Of a stretch of DNA of 64,000 bases, positions 49,859-59,484 are shown piece after piece. The stretch spans positions 28,656-92,655 of the forward strand of contig CACLHR010000004.1 in assembly GCA_902606745.1 (NCBI GenBank). Reading direction: 5' to 3'. Position 1 is the first letter of the stretch. Each line of letters opens with the position of its first letter. The notes beneath the pieces were generated by a model, which did not search any database, was not told where the DNA came from, and saw nothing but the letters and a program-made list of their open reading frames with translations. This DNA is from an uncultured Gammaproteobacteria bacterium. Lineage in GTDB: Bacteria; Pseudomonadota; Gammaproteobacteria; PS1; Pseudothioglobaceae. The position numbers and the translations under genes were made by a program.

Positions 49859-50635
49859 ATGAGTCATCTTGTGTTTACCAATGCCATTGTAAGAACTCCA
49901 GGAAGAAGTATTGTTGAGGGTTTAAGCAATTCAATAACTCTAGGATTGCCAAATTATGAACAAGCAATCATTCAGCATCAATCTTATATTGATGCTTTAA
50001 CAAAATGTGGTTTAGATGTTCTTGTATTGGAACCTTGTGAAGAATATCCTGATTCTACTTTCGTAGAAGATGTTGCACTAATCACTCCAAAATGTGCAAT
50101 TATCACGCGTCCTGGTGCTCTTTCACGAAGAGGTGAAGTGCATGAGATAGAGTTTGTACTAAAACAAAGATTTAACAACATCGAAGCGATAGAAGCGCCT
50201 GGAACTATAGATGGTGGAGATATTATGATGGTTGGGGGTCACTACTATATCGGACTATCAGAGCGGACCAATCATGAAGGCGCCAAACAAATTATCCAGA
50301 TTCTAAAAAAATATGGTATGAGCGGATCAACTATTTCCTTAAATAAGGTACTACATTTAAAAACTAGTTTGTCCTACTTAGAGAAAAATAATTTAGTTGT
50401 TAGTGGTGAATTTATAAACGATTCTTACTTTGGACACTACAATCCAATAGAAATTCCTGAAAAAGAAAGTTATGCTGCTAATTGTATTTGGGTTAATGAA
50501 ACAGTAATCATTCCACAAGGGTACCCAACTACAAAGCAAAGAATTACGAATGCAGGCTATCAGGTAATAGAAACAGATGTTTCAGAGTTTAAGAAATTAG
50601 ATGGTGGATTAAGTTGTCTTTCACTACGATACTAG
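49859..50635 (+). CDS. ddaH: N(G),N(G)-dimethylarginine dimethylaminohydrolase
   Basis: DDAH cleaves mono- and dimethylarginine to citrulline plus methylamine or dimethylamine. The ATG at 49859 gives 258 residues, a normal bacterial length. The guanidine-modifying fold shows FTNAIVRTPG, the substrate-binding STFVEDVAL, the GTIDGGDIMMVG loop, the catalytic His in LHLKTSLSYL and the nucleophile Cys253 in GGLSCLSLRY. In this neighbourhood the released methylamines could serve as nitrogen or C1 source. Arginine deiminase is excluded by size and by the DDAH-type N terminus. Confidence 0.9.
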   Translation: MSHLVFTNAIVRTPGRSIVEGLSNSITLGLPNYEQAIIQHQSYIDALTKCGLDVLVLEPCEEYPDSTFVEDVALITPKCAIITRPGALSRRGEVHEIEFVLKQRFNNIEAIEAPGTIDGGDIMMVGGHYYIGLSERTNHEGAKQIIQILKKYGMSGSTISLNKVLHLKTSLSYLEKNNLVVSGEFINDSYFGHYNPIEIPEKESYAANCIWVNETVIIPQGYPTTKQRITNAGYQVIETDVSEFKKLDGGLSCLSLRY

Positions 50636-50681
50636 CAAACATCCGTGATTCTCCATTTGAGATAGATAAAGTTAATTTTTT

Positions 50682-51410
50682 ATGAACAATATTGTACAAA
50701 ATATCTCTTTAGCTAATTTATCTTTAGCGTTTATTCCAGTTTTAGTGGTTATCGCCATAATATGGCGTTGGAATATGGGTTATAAAACGACTATCTACGC
50801 GATTTTCAGAATGTTAGTCCAGTTATTATTGATTGGATATGTGCTAACATATATTTTTCAAACCAATAGTAATTACATTGTAATTACAGTACTCATTATC
50901 ATGCTATTAGTAGCCAGTTGGATATCGTTAAGAACAACTTCCTTACCTCGAAAAACATTATTATTGAACGCTGTTTATTCGATAGTTTTAGGTGGAGTTA
51001 CAGTTCTTCTCTTGATGACTCAAGGTGTCTTGTCATTAAATCCTTGGTATTCACCTAGCTACATGATTCCACTGGGGGGAATGATTTTTGCAAGCTCGAT
51101 GAACGGTATAAGTCTGGCAGCTGAACGTTTAGAGTCAGAACTTAGACAAGGTCAGCCATATGAAAAAGCAAAAGTTATTGCACTCCGAACTTCATTGATA
51201 CCAATAACCAATATGCTACTAGCTGTTGGGCTGGTATCAGTGCCAGGTATGATGACTGGACAAATATTGTCTGGAGTATCACCTTTGATTGCAGTCAGAT
51301 ATCAAATCATGGTGATGTGTATGATATTCGGTTCGACAGGGATATCAGCAGCTGTATTTTTACATTCTGTAAAAGGCTCATTTTCTGAAACTAAAAATCG
51401 TTTCGAATAA
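50682..51410 (+). CDS. fetB: FetB/UPF0014-family ABC transporter permease
   Basis: A 242-residue membrane protein with about seven helices. The central MIPLGGMIFASSMNGISLAAERL and the later PGMMTGQILSGVSPLIAVRYQI are diagnostic of the UPF0014 family, whose E. coli member FetB exports iron with the ATPase FetA. No ATPase gene is adjacent, although FetA is normally next to FetB, so the partner must be encoded elsewhere. The role in iron homeostasis is inferred from E. coli. Confidence 0.85.
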   Translation: MNNIVQNISLANLSLAFIPVLVVIAIIWRWNMGYKTTIYAIFRMLVQLLLIGYVLTYIFQTNSNYIVITVLIIMLLVASWISLRTTSLPRKTLLLNAVYSIVLGGVTVLLLMTQGVLSLNPWYSPSYMIPLGGMIFASSMNGISLAAERLESELRQGQPYEKAKVIALRTSLIPITNMLLAVGLVSVPGMMTGQILSGVSPLIAVRYQIMVMCMIFGSTGISAAVFLHSVKGSFSETKNRFE

Positions 51411-51448
51411 TCTTCTTAGTAAGTCTATTAAATTGATCTTAGACAGGA

Positions 51449-51799
51449 TTAGCCAAAAGCATCTTTTATATCTTCAAATGTCTCTGTTATAGCATGGACA
51501 TTGGTATAACCCATCTTTTGCAAAGTTAATGCAGCCAATGATGCACGACCACCACCACCACAGTGGGTCAAAATTAAGGTTTCAGAATCTGCACAATATT
51601 TGGCAATTTTCATTTCAATTAACCCACGAGAAATATTGATTGATTCTTTGAGTTTAGATTTTTCTGCGTTTTTTGCCTCACGTACATCAATAATTACGGG
51701 ATTTTCTGCATTATCGTAGAGCGTTTTGGCTGAAACTAGATCAACACAATCAATCTGAGTTTGGGCTTCAGCTATCAATTCTCCTGCAGTCTTTATCAT
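51449..51799 (-). CDS. Rhodanese-like domain protein
   Basis: A 116-residue single-domain rhodanese. It shows NPVIIDVREAKN and the active-site loop THCGGGGRASLAA with the nucleophilic Cys and the family Arg two places after the last Gly. A sulfurtransferase or thiol-handling role is likely; the sulfur donor is unknown. It is 27 nt downstream of purH on the same strand. Confidence 0.88.
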   Translation of the reverse strand: MIKTAGELIAEAQTQIDCVDLVSAKTLYDNAENPVIIDVREAKNAEKSKLKESINISRGLIEMKIAKYCADSETLILTHCGGGGRASLAALTLQKMGYTNVHAITETFEDIKDAFG

Positions 51800-51826
51800 A
51801 ATAATATTCCCTATAAAATTTTCACT

Positions 51827-53368
51827 TTAGTGTTTAAAGTGTCGCATGCCTGTAAACACCATAGCAATTTTCTGTTCATTGGCCGCTGCAATTATATCGT
51901 CGTCACGTATTGAACCACCTGGATGAATAATTGCCTTAATGCCAGCTTTAGCGGCAGCTTCTATGGCGTCGCGAAATGGGAAGAATGCATCTGATGCCAT
52001 AACGGAGTCTTTGACTTTAAGATCCTCGTCTGCGGCCTTAATGCCTGCTATTTTTGCAGAGTAGATTCGCGACATTTGACCAGCCCCTATCCCTATTGTC
52101 ATTTGATTATTGGCGTAGACAATGGCGTTAGACTTAACACATTTTGCTACTTTCCAAGCAAATAACAAGTCAATCATTTGCGAGTCTGTTGGTTGAGTTT
52201 GGGTTACACATTTCAGATCGTTTATGTCTAACTCTCCCAAATCTTTATCCTGAACCAACAAGCCACCAGAGATTCTCTTATAATCTAATGAAGGATTTTG
52301 TTTGTCTAGATTTCCACATACAAGGACTCGAATACTTGTTTTGTTGGATAGGGTGCTTATTGCGTTGTTGCTCAAGCTTGGAGCAATAATAACTTCTACA
52401 AATTGTTTCTCAATAACGCTTTGTACAGTTTTTTTGTCGAGTTCGCGATTGAAGGCAATAATGCCACCAAATGCTGAGGTTGGGTCAGTTTTGTATGCAT
52501 CCAAATAGGCTGCAAGGATAGTGTCTCTAGTTGCTACACCGCATGGATTGGCATGTTTAACAATAACACAGCTAGGATCATTAAAATTTCGAACACATTC
52601 AAGGGCTGCATCCGCATCAGCTAAGTTGTTATATGAGAGTTCTTTGCCTTGAATTTGTTTGCTGGAAGAAATTGATGACTCATTTACTTTAGTTTCTTTA
52701 TAAAACGCCGCTTTTTGATGTGGGTTTTCACCGTATCGCATAGTTTGTGATTTAATAAACTGTAAATTTAAAGTGTTCGAAAAACCATCATCTCCTCGTC
52801 CCAGGTAGTTTGCAATAGCACCATCATATTGAGCTGTATGCTCAAAAGCCTTAAGGGCAAGTTTTTTTCTTGTCAATAACGAAGTATCTCCAGACGTATT
52901 TAATTCATCGAGCACTGATTGATAATCTTCGCTATCAACTACAACTGTCACTGATGTGTGATTTTTTGCACTAGAACGCAACATTGCAGGGCCACCTATG
53001 TCAATGTTTTCAATCGCCTCTTCGATACTACAATCAGGTCTTGAGACAGTTTCTTGGAATGGATACAGATTAACAACAACGAGATCAATAGGATTAATTT
53101 CATTTTGAGACATTACTTTTTCATCTACTCCTCTTCGAGCCAAAATACCACCATGTATTTTAGGATTCAGAGTTTTGACACGACCAGCCATCATCTCAGG
53201 ATAGCCTGTGTAATCTGATACCTCTATTACAGGTATGTTGTTCTCTTGAAGCAGTTTTGCGGTTCCACCCGTCGAAAGAATTTCAATATTGAGTGATACA
53301 AGTTTTCGGGCAAATTCAATAATTCCTGATTTATTGGAAACACTAATCAGGGCGAGTTTTATAGACAT
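51827..53368 (-). CDS. purH: Bifunctional AICAR transformylase/IMP cyclohydrolase
   Basis: PurH performs the last two steps to IMP using 10-formyl-THF. It is 513 residues. The IMP cyclohydrolase half begins [16 protein letters not shown] with STGGTAKLL; the transformylase half has [10 protein letters not shown] with the catalytic Lys-His pair, and SDAFFPFRD and HPGGSIRDD near the end. It follows fis, giving the gammaproteobacterial order dusB-fis-purH; purD, often next, is replaced by the rhodanese gene. Confidence 0.97.
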   Translation of the reverse strand: MSIKLALISVSNKSGIIEFARKLVSLNIEILSTGGTAKLLQENNIPVIEVSDYTGYPEMMAGRVKTLNPKIHGGILARRGVDEKVMSQNEINPIDLVVVNLYPFQETVSRPDCSIEEAIENIDIGGPAMLRSSAKNHTSVTVVVDSEDYQSVLDELNTSGDTSLLTRKKLALKAFEHTAQYDGAIANYLGRGDDGFSNTLNLQFIKSQTMRYGENPHQKAAFYKETKVNESSISSSKQIQGKELSYNNLADADAALECVRNFNDPSCVIVKHANPCGVATRDTILAAYLDAYKTDPTSAFGGIIAFNRELDKKTVQSVIEKQFVEVIIAPSLSNNAISTLSNKTSIRVLVCGNLDKQNPSLDYKRISGGLLVQDKDLGELDINDLKCVTQTQPTDSQMIDLLFAWKVAKCVKSNAIVYANNQMTIGIGAGQMSRIYSAKIAGIKAADEDLKVKDSVMASDAFFPFRDAIEAAAKAGIKAIIHPGGSIRDDDIIAAANEQKIAMVFTGMRHFKH

Positions 53369-53417
53369 TTAATATGCTTTAAGATGGAGAAATATAAATG
53401 AAATTAATTATAATGTC

Positions 53418-53648
53418 TTACAGTTTGTAAAGAGCCGTTTTTTTCTTCAAGGTGGCACGATTAATGCCAAGAATTCTTGCAGCTTCACTGTGATTATGAT
53501 TGACTTTGTCAAGAACAAATTTTAGGGTAGTGGACTCAGCTTGATTAGTGACCATTTTGAATACACCATTTGGTTTCTCCCCATTCAAATCAGAGAAGTA
53601 TTTCTCAAGTTTGTCATTAATACAGTCTTGTAAATCTCTTTTTTTCAT
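53418..53648 (-). CDS. fis: DNA-binding protein Fis
   Basis: Fis is a nucleoid protein that bends DNA and activates rRNA and tRNA promoters in fast growth. This form has 76 residues against 98 in E. coli, as in other short gammaproteobacterial Fis proteins. The C-terminal helix-turn-helix NHSEAARILGINRATLKKK is well kept; the N-terminal arm that contacts invertases is largely missing. It overlaps dusB by 4 nt, the ancestral dusB-fis arrangement. Confidence 0.95.
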   Translation of the reverse strand: MKKRDLQDCINDKLEKYFSDLNGEKPNGVFKMVTNQAESTTLKFVLDKVNHNHSEAARILGINRATLKKKTALYKL

Positions 53649-54613
53649 AAAGAATACAAAAAATCGTGAAATTTGAAATATTGTTCAGAGTGATCAGACA
53701 CTCTGTTAATGCTTGGCCAAAAAGCAGTACCTTTTTTTGGGTCAAGGTGTATAGAATACCAAAAAATATGCTTTCTGGATAACTGTGTTCCCATTTTATT
53801 GCCATAAAATTCATGAATCTGGCGAATATGGTTCAGTATTAAGGATATTTTTTTCTTTAGTTTTGGAGGTTGAAAGTTCTCGCCAGTCGATAAGTATTGG
53901 TTAACTTGACCAACCAGCCATGGGTTTCCTTGCGTTGCACGGCCTAACATTACACCACCCGCTCCAGTGAAATCTAATACTTTTTTAGCCTTCTCTGAGG
54001 TGGTGATGTCGCCATTTGCAATAACAGGTATTGAGACAAGTTCAACTATTTCTTTTATCGTGTCATATTCGGCGTGACCATTATATTTTTGTGCTCGAGT
54101 TCTGCCATGAATTGCTAGCATTTGTATACCATAATCTTCAGCTATTCTAGCTATAGTAGGTGCATTCTTGTTTTCTTCATTCCAGCCCGTGCGCATCTTA
54201 AGTGTTACTGGAATATCAATCGCATTAACAACTGATTTAATAATATCTTCAACTAGTTTTTCATTTTGCATTAGTGCAGAACCTGCAGCTTTATTACAAA
54301 CTTTTTTAGCAGGACAGCCCATATTAATGTCGACAATATCGGCGCCAAATTCTACAGCCCGTCTGGCTGATTCAGCAAGCTCTTCAGCTTCGGAGCCTGC
54401 AATTTGAATACTGATTGGTGACTTTTCTGAACTAAAATCTAGCCGATGTTTAGATTTGTTGGTGTTCAGAAGGTGTTTTTGGAGAACAACCATTTCAGAG
54501 GTTGTAAGGGCTGCACCTTGTTCTCTACATATTATTCTAAATGGCTTGTCACTAGTTCCTGCCATTGGAGCAAGTAAGACTTTCGAGTTGAGGTGGTGAG
54601 GTCCGATGTTCAT
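53645..54613 (-). CDS. dusB: tRNA-dihydrouridine synthase B
   Basis: DusB is an FMN enzyme that reduces U17 of tRNAs. The 322-residue protein has LAPMAGTSDKPFR at the N terminus, DINMGCPAKKVCNKAAGSALM with the catalytic Cys, and AIHGRTRAQKYNGHA. The position before fis identifies it as DusB rather than DusA or DusC. It lies 6 nt downstream of def. Confidence 0.96.
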   Translation of the reverse strand: MNIGPHHLNSKVLLAPMAGTSDKPFRIICREQGAALTTSEMVVLQKHLLNTNKSKHRLDFSSEKSPISIQIAGSEAEELAESARRAVEFGADIVDINMGCPAKKVCNKAAGSALMQNEKLVEDIIKSVVNAIDIPVTLKMRTGWNEENKNAPTIARIAEDYGIQMLAIHGRTRAQKYNGHAEYDTIKEIVELVSIPVIANGDITTSEKAKKVLDFTGAGGVMLGRATQGNPWLVGQVNQYLSTGENFQPPKLKKKISLILNHIRQIHEFYGNKMGTQLSRKHIFWYSIHLDPKKGTAFWPSINRVSDHSEQYFKFHDFLYSL

Positions 54614-54619
54614 TAAATC

Positions 54620-55117
54620 TTAAAGCTTTGTTACTTTCTTTTCGGTTTTTTTCTTGAGACGTTTTTGTTTAAGTTTAGAGAGATGGTCAACGAACAAAAT
54701 CCCATCCAAATGATCGATCTCATGTTGGATGCATACGGAAAGCATTTCACTAGCTTCAAGTTTAAATGTTTCGCCGTGTTGATTGAGGGCTTGAACTTTT
54801 ATGTCATTAGCTCTGATGACATTTTCATAGTAATCAGGTACAGAAAGGCAACCTTCTTCCCATTGAATTTCACCTGATTTTTCAATAACTTCAGGATTAA
54901 TTAAACAAATCGGCTCGTTGCACTGATCTGAGACATCAATGACGATTATACGTTGATGAAAATTAACCTGTGTAGCTGCAAGTCCGATTCCAGGGGCTTC
55001 ATACATGGTTTCAAACATATCCTTAACTTGCTGTTTAATAGTTTCATCGACACTAACAACGGGCTTGGCAATAGTTCTTAATCTTTTATCAGGATACTTT
55101 AAGATGTCTAAAATCAT
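54620..55117 (-). CDS. def: Peptide deformylase
   Basis: A 165-residue metalloenzyme that removes the formyl group from nascent proteins. All three motifs are present: [17 protein letters not shown] with the Cys ligand, and QHEIDHLDG with the two His ligands and catalytic Glu. The usual partner fmt is not adjacent; dusB follows. Confidence 0.97.
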   Translation of the reverse strand: MILDILKYPDKRLRTIAKPVVSVDETIKQQVKDMFETMYEAPGIGLAATQVNFHQRIIVIDVSDQCNEPICLINPEVIEKSGEIQWEEGCLSVPDYYENVIRANDIKVQALNQHGETFKLEASEMLSVCIQHEIDHLDGILFVDHLSKLKQKRLKKKTEKKVTKL

Positions 55118-55132
55118 GATTTAATGATAACA

Positions 55133-57406
55133 CTAAGGATTTATTTTTGGTTTAAAAGTTATCAGAAGTTTTGGAAGTAAAGTAAGGTTAACCAAAACAG
55201 CACTTAGCATAGCAATTGCCATAAATACACCAAAATAAATACTCGGGATAAAGTTCGATAAGACCAATACTAGGAAACCAATCGATACCGTTATTGCCGT
55301 GTAAAAGATTGCCAAACCAATTGAGCCATGAGTGCGATACATTGATGCTAAATAGTCACTATCTTTAGCAAATTCTACTTGGAATCGGTTAATGTAATGA
55401 ATAGCATTGTCAATACCTATCCCTATAGCTATAGCGGCAATCGTTATTGTCATTAAGTCAAGTGGAATATTAGCCAATCCCATAGTACCTAAAATCAAAA
55501 GAGAGGGAATTGTGTTAGGAATCACTGCCAACAGAGCAAGGCTTGTGGATCTAAAAATAAACAGAAACATTACAAAAATAATCACAAAGACGGTCGAAAT
55601 AGTTTTTATTTGAGAATCAAACAAACTTTGAAGTAAATTATTGTAGAGAGTAAATGATCCAGTAAAGTGAAAACTCTCAGGGCTGAAGCCGAACTTTTCG
55701 ACTAATATTTTATTGATATCGTTGATTAGCCCACTTCTATCAAGTGTTGGATATGTCTCTTTAATTCGAGCAACAAACCTTAATTGGTCAGTTTCATCAG
55801 ATATATGAGGTCTCAGTATCTGAGATTTTGTAAATTCAGGCATTTGATTTTTGCCTAACATTAGTAAAAAACCATTAGGAGCCTTACCATCATTAGACTC
55901 TATGAGTAATTGCATGAAAGTGTCAATCGAAAGCACTTTTCCTACACTATCAATACTATCAAGATACTGATGAACTTGATGAATATCTTCTCTCAAACTC
56001 TCATCTGCCCAGTAAGCACTTGCCAAGTCATCGAAGACAATTTCAAGTGGTATAGTACCACCCAACTCCTGATCAATAAAATTAAGTCCTTGGTTGATTT
56101 CAGTTGATTGTTTAAAGTAATCTATAAAACTATTTTCAACACTTAGTTTGGTTACCCCTGACAGAGACACAATTACAAGTAAAAACAAAGCAATAATGAT
56201 CTGCTTACCAAACTTATCGGTAATAATGGCGAGTTTCTGAACAATTGGAAATTGGTCAATATGATTGTCAACTTTTGGCTTGGGTAATAGAATCATTAAA
56301 ATAGGAAAGGCAATAAAGGAGATCAAAATAGCAATACTGACACCGATACTCATCATGAGTCCAAAATCAATTACAGGCCGAACATTACTCATAGCAAGTG
56401 AGGCAAATGCTGCGATAGTGGTGATTGTTGTTAAAAAGCATGGCCTAATCATTTGTTGGAGGGTTTGTCTAATTACATTACTCAGTTCAGCCTCTGGATT
56501 ATTTTGGGCAAGTTCTCTAAATCGGACCACTAAATGAATTGTGACTGAGAGGGTCATCACAAGTAACAAAGAAAAAAAGTTTGCAGAGATTACTGTAACC
56601 TTCCAACCGATAGCTCCAATCAAACCTGTCATCAAGAGTGCTCCGGTTACACTAATCATAATTGGCATTAAAACCCATCTTATACTTTGAAAAATGATCG
56701 CAAGAATAATTGACATTATTAGGACGACCGCTAGACTAAATAAAATCAGGTCACTTGTTATATAGGCAATGACGTCGTTTCTTATCATTGGCACACCGCC
56801 TAGGAAAAGACTTGCATCATTGCGATATTCATCCATTGTGGAGCGTATTTTTGTAATTGTTTCTTTTAATATTTCATCATCGACTATAGCTGTTGGGTCG
56901 GTTGAGCTTAGTGGGATGATAAGTGCAGTCGTTCTAAGGTCTTTACTAACCAGATTATTTGCATAAATTGGACTGGATTGGAATTCACTTTCAACGAAAG
57001 ACATGTCAGCTTTTCCGTTGTCAATGGTGATTAAATTATTGGCTAGCTCAACCAGAGAAAGTGGTGGAGATTTAAATAAAGAGACGTCTAGTATCGAGAT
57101 GACAGAGTCTACTTCTTCAATTCCGAGTAGGCTATCTCTAAAGGATCTAAGGTGTTCTAATTGATCAGCATTGATAATGCTCTCTTTCGCAGTGTAACTG
57201 ATAATGAGGGACTCGTCAGAACCGAAAGTCTCTAGTGTTTCAAAATAGAGCTCAAGGTTATCGTCTCCCTCTAGGGAAAGTGAATCTGATGAGGCATCAA
57301 TAGAAAAGTATTGAATTTGTGTTAGTGTTGTTACTATAACGATTAGCAGGAGAACTAACGACCATGCTGGCTTTTTTATTAGAAGGTTGAAAAAGGAATT
57401 CAACAT
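55133..57406 (-). CDS. RND-superfamily (MMPL-type) exporter, full length
   Basis: A 757-residue inner-membrane protein with two repeats, each a membrane helix, a periplasmic domain of about 180-200 residues and a helix bundle. The second repeat has GIGIDNAIHYINRFQ, the RND relay motif; the matching position of the first repeat (LSVTIHLVVRF) lacks the Asp pair, suggesting that only one half is proton-active. It is related to the cut exporter at the window start but not accompanied by LolA-like or barrel genes. It lies between def and the pcm-like gene with 15-nt gaps. The substrate is unknown. Confidence 0.85.
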   Translation of the reverse strand: MLNSFFNLLIKKPAWSLVLLLIVIVTTLTQIQYFSIDASSDSLSLEGDDNLELYFETLETFGSDESLIISYTAKESIINADQLEHLRSFRDSLLGIEEVDSVISILDVSLFKSPPLSLVELANNLITIDNGKADMSFVESEFQSSPIYANNLVSKDLRTTALIIPLSSTDPTAIVDDEILKETITKIRSTMDEYRNDASLFLGGVPMIRNDVIAYITSDLILFSLAVVLIMSIILAIIFQSIRWVLMPIMISVTGALLMTGLIGAIGWKVTVISANFFSLLLVMTLSVTIHLVVRFRELAQNNPEAELSNVIRQTLQQMIRPCFLTTITTIAAFASLAMSNVRPVIDFGLMMSIGVSIAILISFIAFPILMILLPKPKVDNHIDQFPIVQKLAIITDKFGKQIIIALFLLVIVSLSGVTKLSVENSFIDYFKQSTEINQGLNFIDQELGGTIPLEIVFDDLASAYWADESLREDIHQVHQYLDSIDSVGKVLSIDTFMQLLIESNDGKAPNGFLLMLGKNQMPEFTKSQILRPHISDETDQLRFVARIKETYPTLDRSGLINDINKILVEKFGFSPESFHFTGSFTLYNNLLQSLFDSQIKTISTVFVIIFVMFLFIFRSTSLALLAVIPNTIPSLLILGTMGLANIPLDLMTITIAAIAIGIGIDNAIHYINRFQVEFAKDSDYLASMYRTHGSIGLAIFYTAITVSIGFLVLVLSNFIPSIYFGVFMAIAMLSAVLVNLTLLPKLLITFKPKINP

Positions 57407-57421
57407 ATCACATAGATTTGC

Positions 57422-58075
57422 CTAAAAAGCAAATTTCACTGAGGGCTCTGATCCTTTCATGTAATCTAGATGTGTTTCAAAAAGTGATTTTGACTGCCAA
57501 TCATTTTCATTGGTTCGCTGAACAAGTGTTGCTTGCATTTGGTTTATTGCGCCTACCACCACGAATAGTTTGCCGCCTGGTTTAAGTAATCGAAAAAAGT
57601 TCTCGTTTTTATTTGGTAGAGCACAACCAATCACAATGGTATCGTATTGTTCGTTGTCAAAATTGTATGCTAATGCATCATCATTTATGAAAGTAATATT
57701 GTTCAAGTTAAGTCCTTTGACTTTATTTTGTGCTGATTCACTTAATTGTTCGTCTAACTCTATAGTTATAACTGACTGAGAAAGTTTTGCAAGTACAGAA
57801 GTGAAATAACCGCTGCCAGTTCCAATCTCGAGAACAGTTTCATGACCTTGAATATCAAGACTATCTAAAATTCTTCCTTCTATCTTCGGTGAAAACATCT
57901 TTGCACCGCTGACCAACGGGACTTCAATATCTGCAAAAACCAAACTGAGATACTCTTCTGGTACAAAATTTTCTCTAGGGATGTCACTTAAAGCTTGGTT
58001 TGCACGAACATTCAAACCACCCCAAGGCCTTATTTGCTGTTCAATAACATTTTTTCTTGCTTTCTTGATATCCAT
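57422..58075 (-). CDS. Protein-L-isoaspartate O-methyltransferase family protein
   Basis: A 217-residue SAM-dependent methyltransferase. SAM motif I is VLEIGTGSGYFTSVLA; upstream are the ENFVPEEY segment and the SPKIEGRILDSL block expected of PCMT proteins, and the later LKPGGKLFVVVG is also typical. The family repairs isoaspartyl residues, but this sequence is short and has SPKIEGR where true Pcm usually has the QP(F/Y)IVA motif, so another acceptor is possible. It lies 11 nt downstream of lpdA. Confidence 0.82.
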   Translation of the reverse strand: MDIKKARKNVIEQQIRPWGGLNVRANQALSDIPRENFVPEEYLSLVFADIEVPLVSGAKMFSPKIEGRILDSLDIQGHETVLEIGTGSGYFTSVLAKLSQSVITIELDEQLSESAQNKVKGLNLNNITFINDDALAYNFDNEQYDTIVIGCALPNKNENFFRLLKPGGKLFVVVGAINQMQATLVQRTNENDWQSKSLFETHLDYMKGSEPSVKFAF

Positions 58076-58086
58076 ATTTTTTTTAT

Positions 58087-59484
58087 CTATTTTTTTGGCA
58101 TTAGATCTGTAATAGTACCTTCTGCCATTTCAGCAGCAAACGCAGTTGTTTCTGAAAGTGTTGGGTGAGCATGAACTGTCAACGCAATATCACTCATATC
58201 ACAACCCATTTCGATAGCAAGACTAGCTTCTGATATTAACTCACCAGCATTTGTTCCACAAATACCCATACCAAGGATCTTACCTGTTTCAGAGTCAAAC
58301 AAACCCTTAGTAACACCTTCACTTCTTCCTATACTCAAACTCCTACCCGAGGCGGCCCAGGGGAATACTCCTTTTTTAAACTTGATGCCTTCTGTTGTTA
58401 GTTCTTTCTCTGTTTTGCCAGTCCATGCCACTTCTGGATCTGTATAAGCTACTGAGGGAATTGTAAGAGCATCAAAGCCAGATTTTTGTCCACAGATTAC
58501 TTCTGCAGCAACCTTAGCTTCGTGCACAGCTTTATGTGCTAACATTGGCTGACCTACAATATCCCCGATAGCAAAAATATTGTCCACATTAGTTTTCATC
58601 TGTCTATTTGTTGCAATAAAGCCATTTTTATCAATAACAACACCTGCTTTTTCTGCATCTAAAAGATCTCCATTTGGTGAACGACCTATTGACACTAAAA
58701 CCTTATCAAAGGTATCCGTTTTAGGTGCATCTTTGCCTTCAAAACTAACTTTGATTCCTTTTTTGATTGCAGTCATTTTAATGACTTTAGTATTCAAAAA
58801 GATATTTGAATAGATTTTTTTGATACGCTTGAAGAGTGGGTTAATAATATCTTTATCTGCAGTCGGGATAAGTTGTTCACCCAATTCAGCAATCGTAATT
58901 TCACTACCTAAGGCATCATAAATTGTTGCCATTTCAAGACCAATAATTCCGCCACCGACTATGAGTAGTCTTTTTGGTATATCGTCTAGTACAAGTGCAT
59001 CTGTAGAGTCCATAACTCGCTCATCTGTAAATGGAAATATTGGTAATTTAGTTACCCTTGAACCGGCTGCAATTACACAATGTTCGAATTCAATAATTTC
59101 ATCAGTCCCTATAAGTGTAACTTGATTAGTAGAGAGAAATTTTGCATAACCTTTCAGTACTTTTACTTTTCTGGCTTTTGCAAGAGCCGTTATACCACTA
59201 GTTAGTTTACTAACTGTAGTTTCCTTATTTTTCCGAACACTCTTAATATCAATTTTTGGACTTGCAAAATTTATACCAAGTTGATTAGCAGATTTAGCTT
59301 CATTGATGACCTGAGCAGTATGAAGGAGGGATTTTGAAGGAATACAGCCAACATTTAAGCATACACCGCCTAAATTGTCATGATTCTCAACTAAGACAAC
59401 CTCCTTACCGAGATCTGCAGCACGAAATGCTGCAGTATAGCCTCCAGGTCCAGAGCCGATAACTAAAACTTGTGTTTTAATCAT
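58087..59484 (-). CDS. lpdA: Dihydrolipoamide dehydrogenase (E3)
   Basis: E3 reoxidises lipoyl groups of 2-oxoacid dehydrogenase complexes and passes electrons to NAD. It has 465 residues. FAD motif IGSGPGGYTAA at 9-19, redox disulfide Cys42/Cys47 (GGVCLNVGCIPSK), NAD motif VGGGIIGLEMA and the catalytic His in HAHPTLSETTAFA are all present. It overlaps aceF by 4 nt. Confidence 0.96.
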   Translation of the reverse strand: MIKTQVLVIGSGPGGYTAAFRAADLGKEVVLVENHDNLGGVCLNVGCIPSKSLLHTAQVINEAKSANQLGINFASPKIDIKSVRKNKETTVSKLTSGITALAKARKVKVLKGYAKFLSTNQVTLIGTDEIIEFEHCVIAAGSRVTKLPIFPFTDERVMDSTDALVLDDIPKRLLIVGGGIIGLEMATIYDALGSEITIAELGEQLIPTADKDIINPLFKRIKKIYSNIFLNTKVIKMTAIKKGIKVSFEGKDAPKTDTFDKVLVSIGRSPNGDLLDAEKAGVVIDKNGFIATNRQMKTNVDNIFAIGDIVGQPMLAHKAVHEAKVAAEVICGQKSGFDALTIPSVAYTDPEVAWTGKTEKELTTEGIKFKKGVFPWAASGRSLSIGRSEGVTKGLFDSETGKILGMGICGTNAGELISEASLAIEMGCDMSDIALTVHAHPTLSETTAFAAEMAEGTITDLMPKK

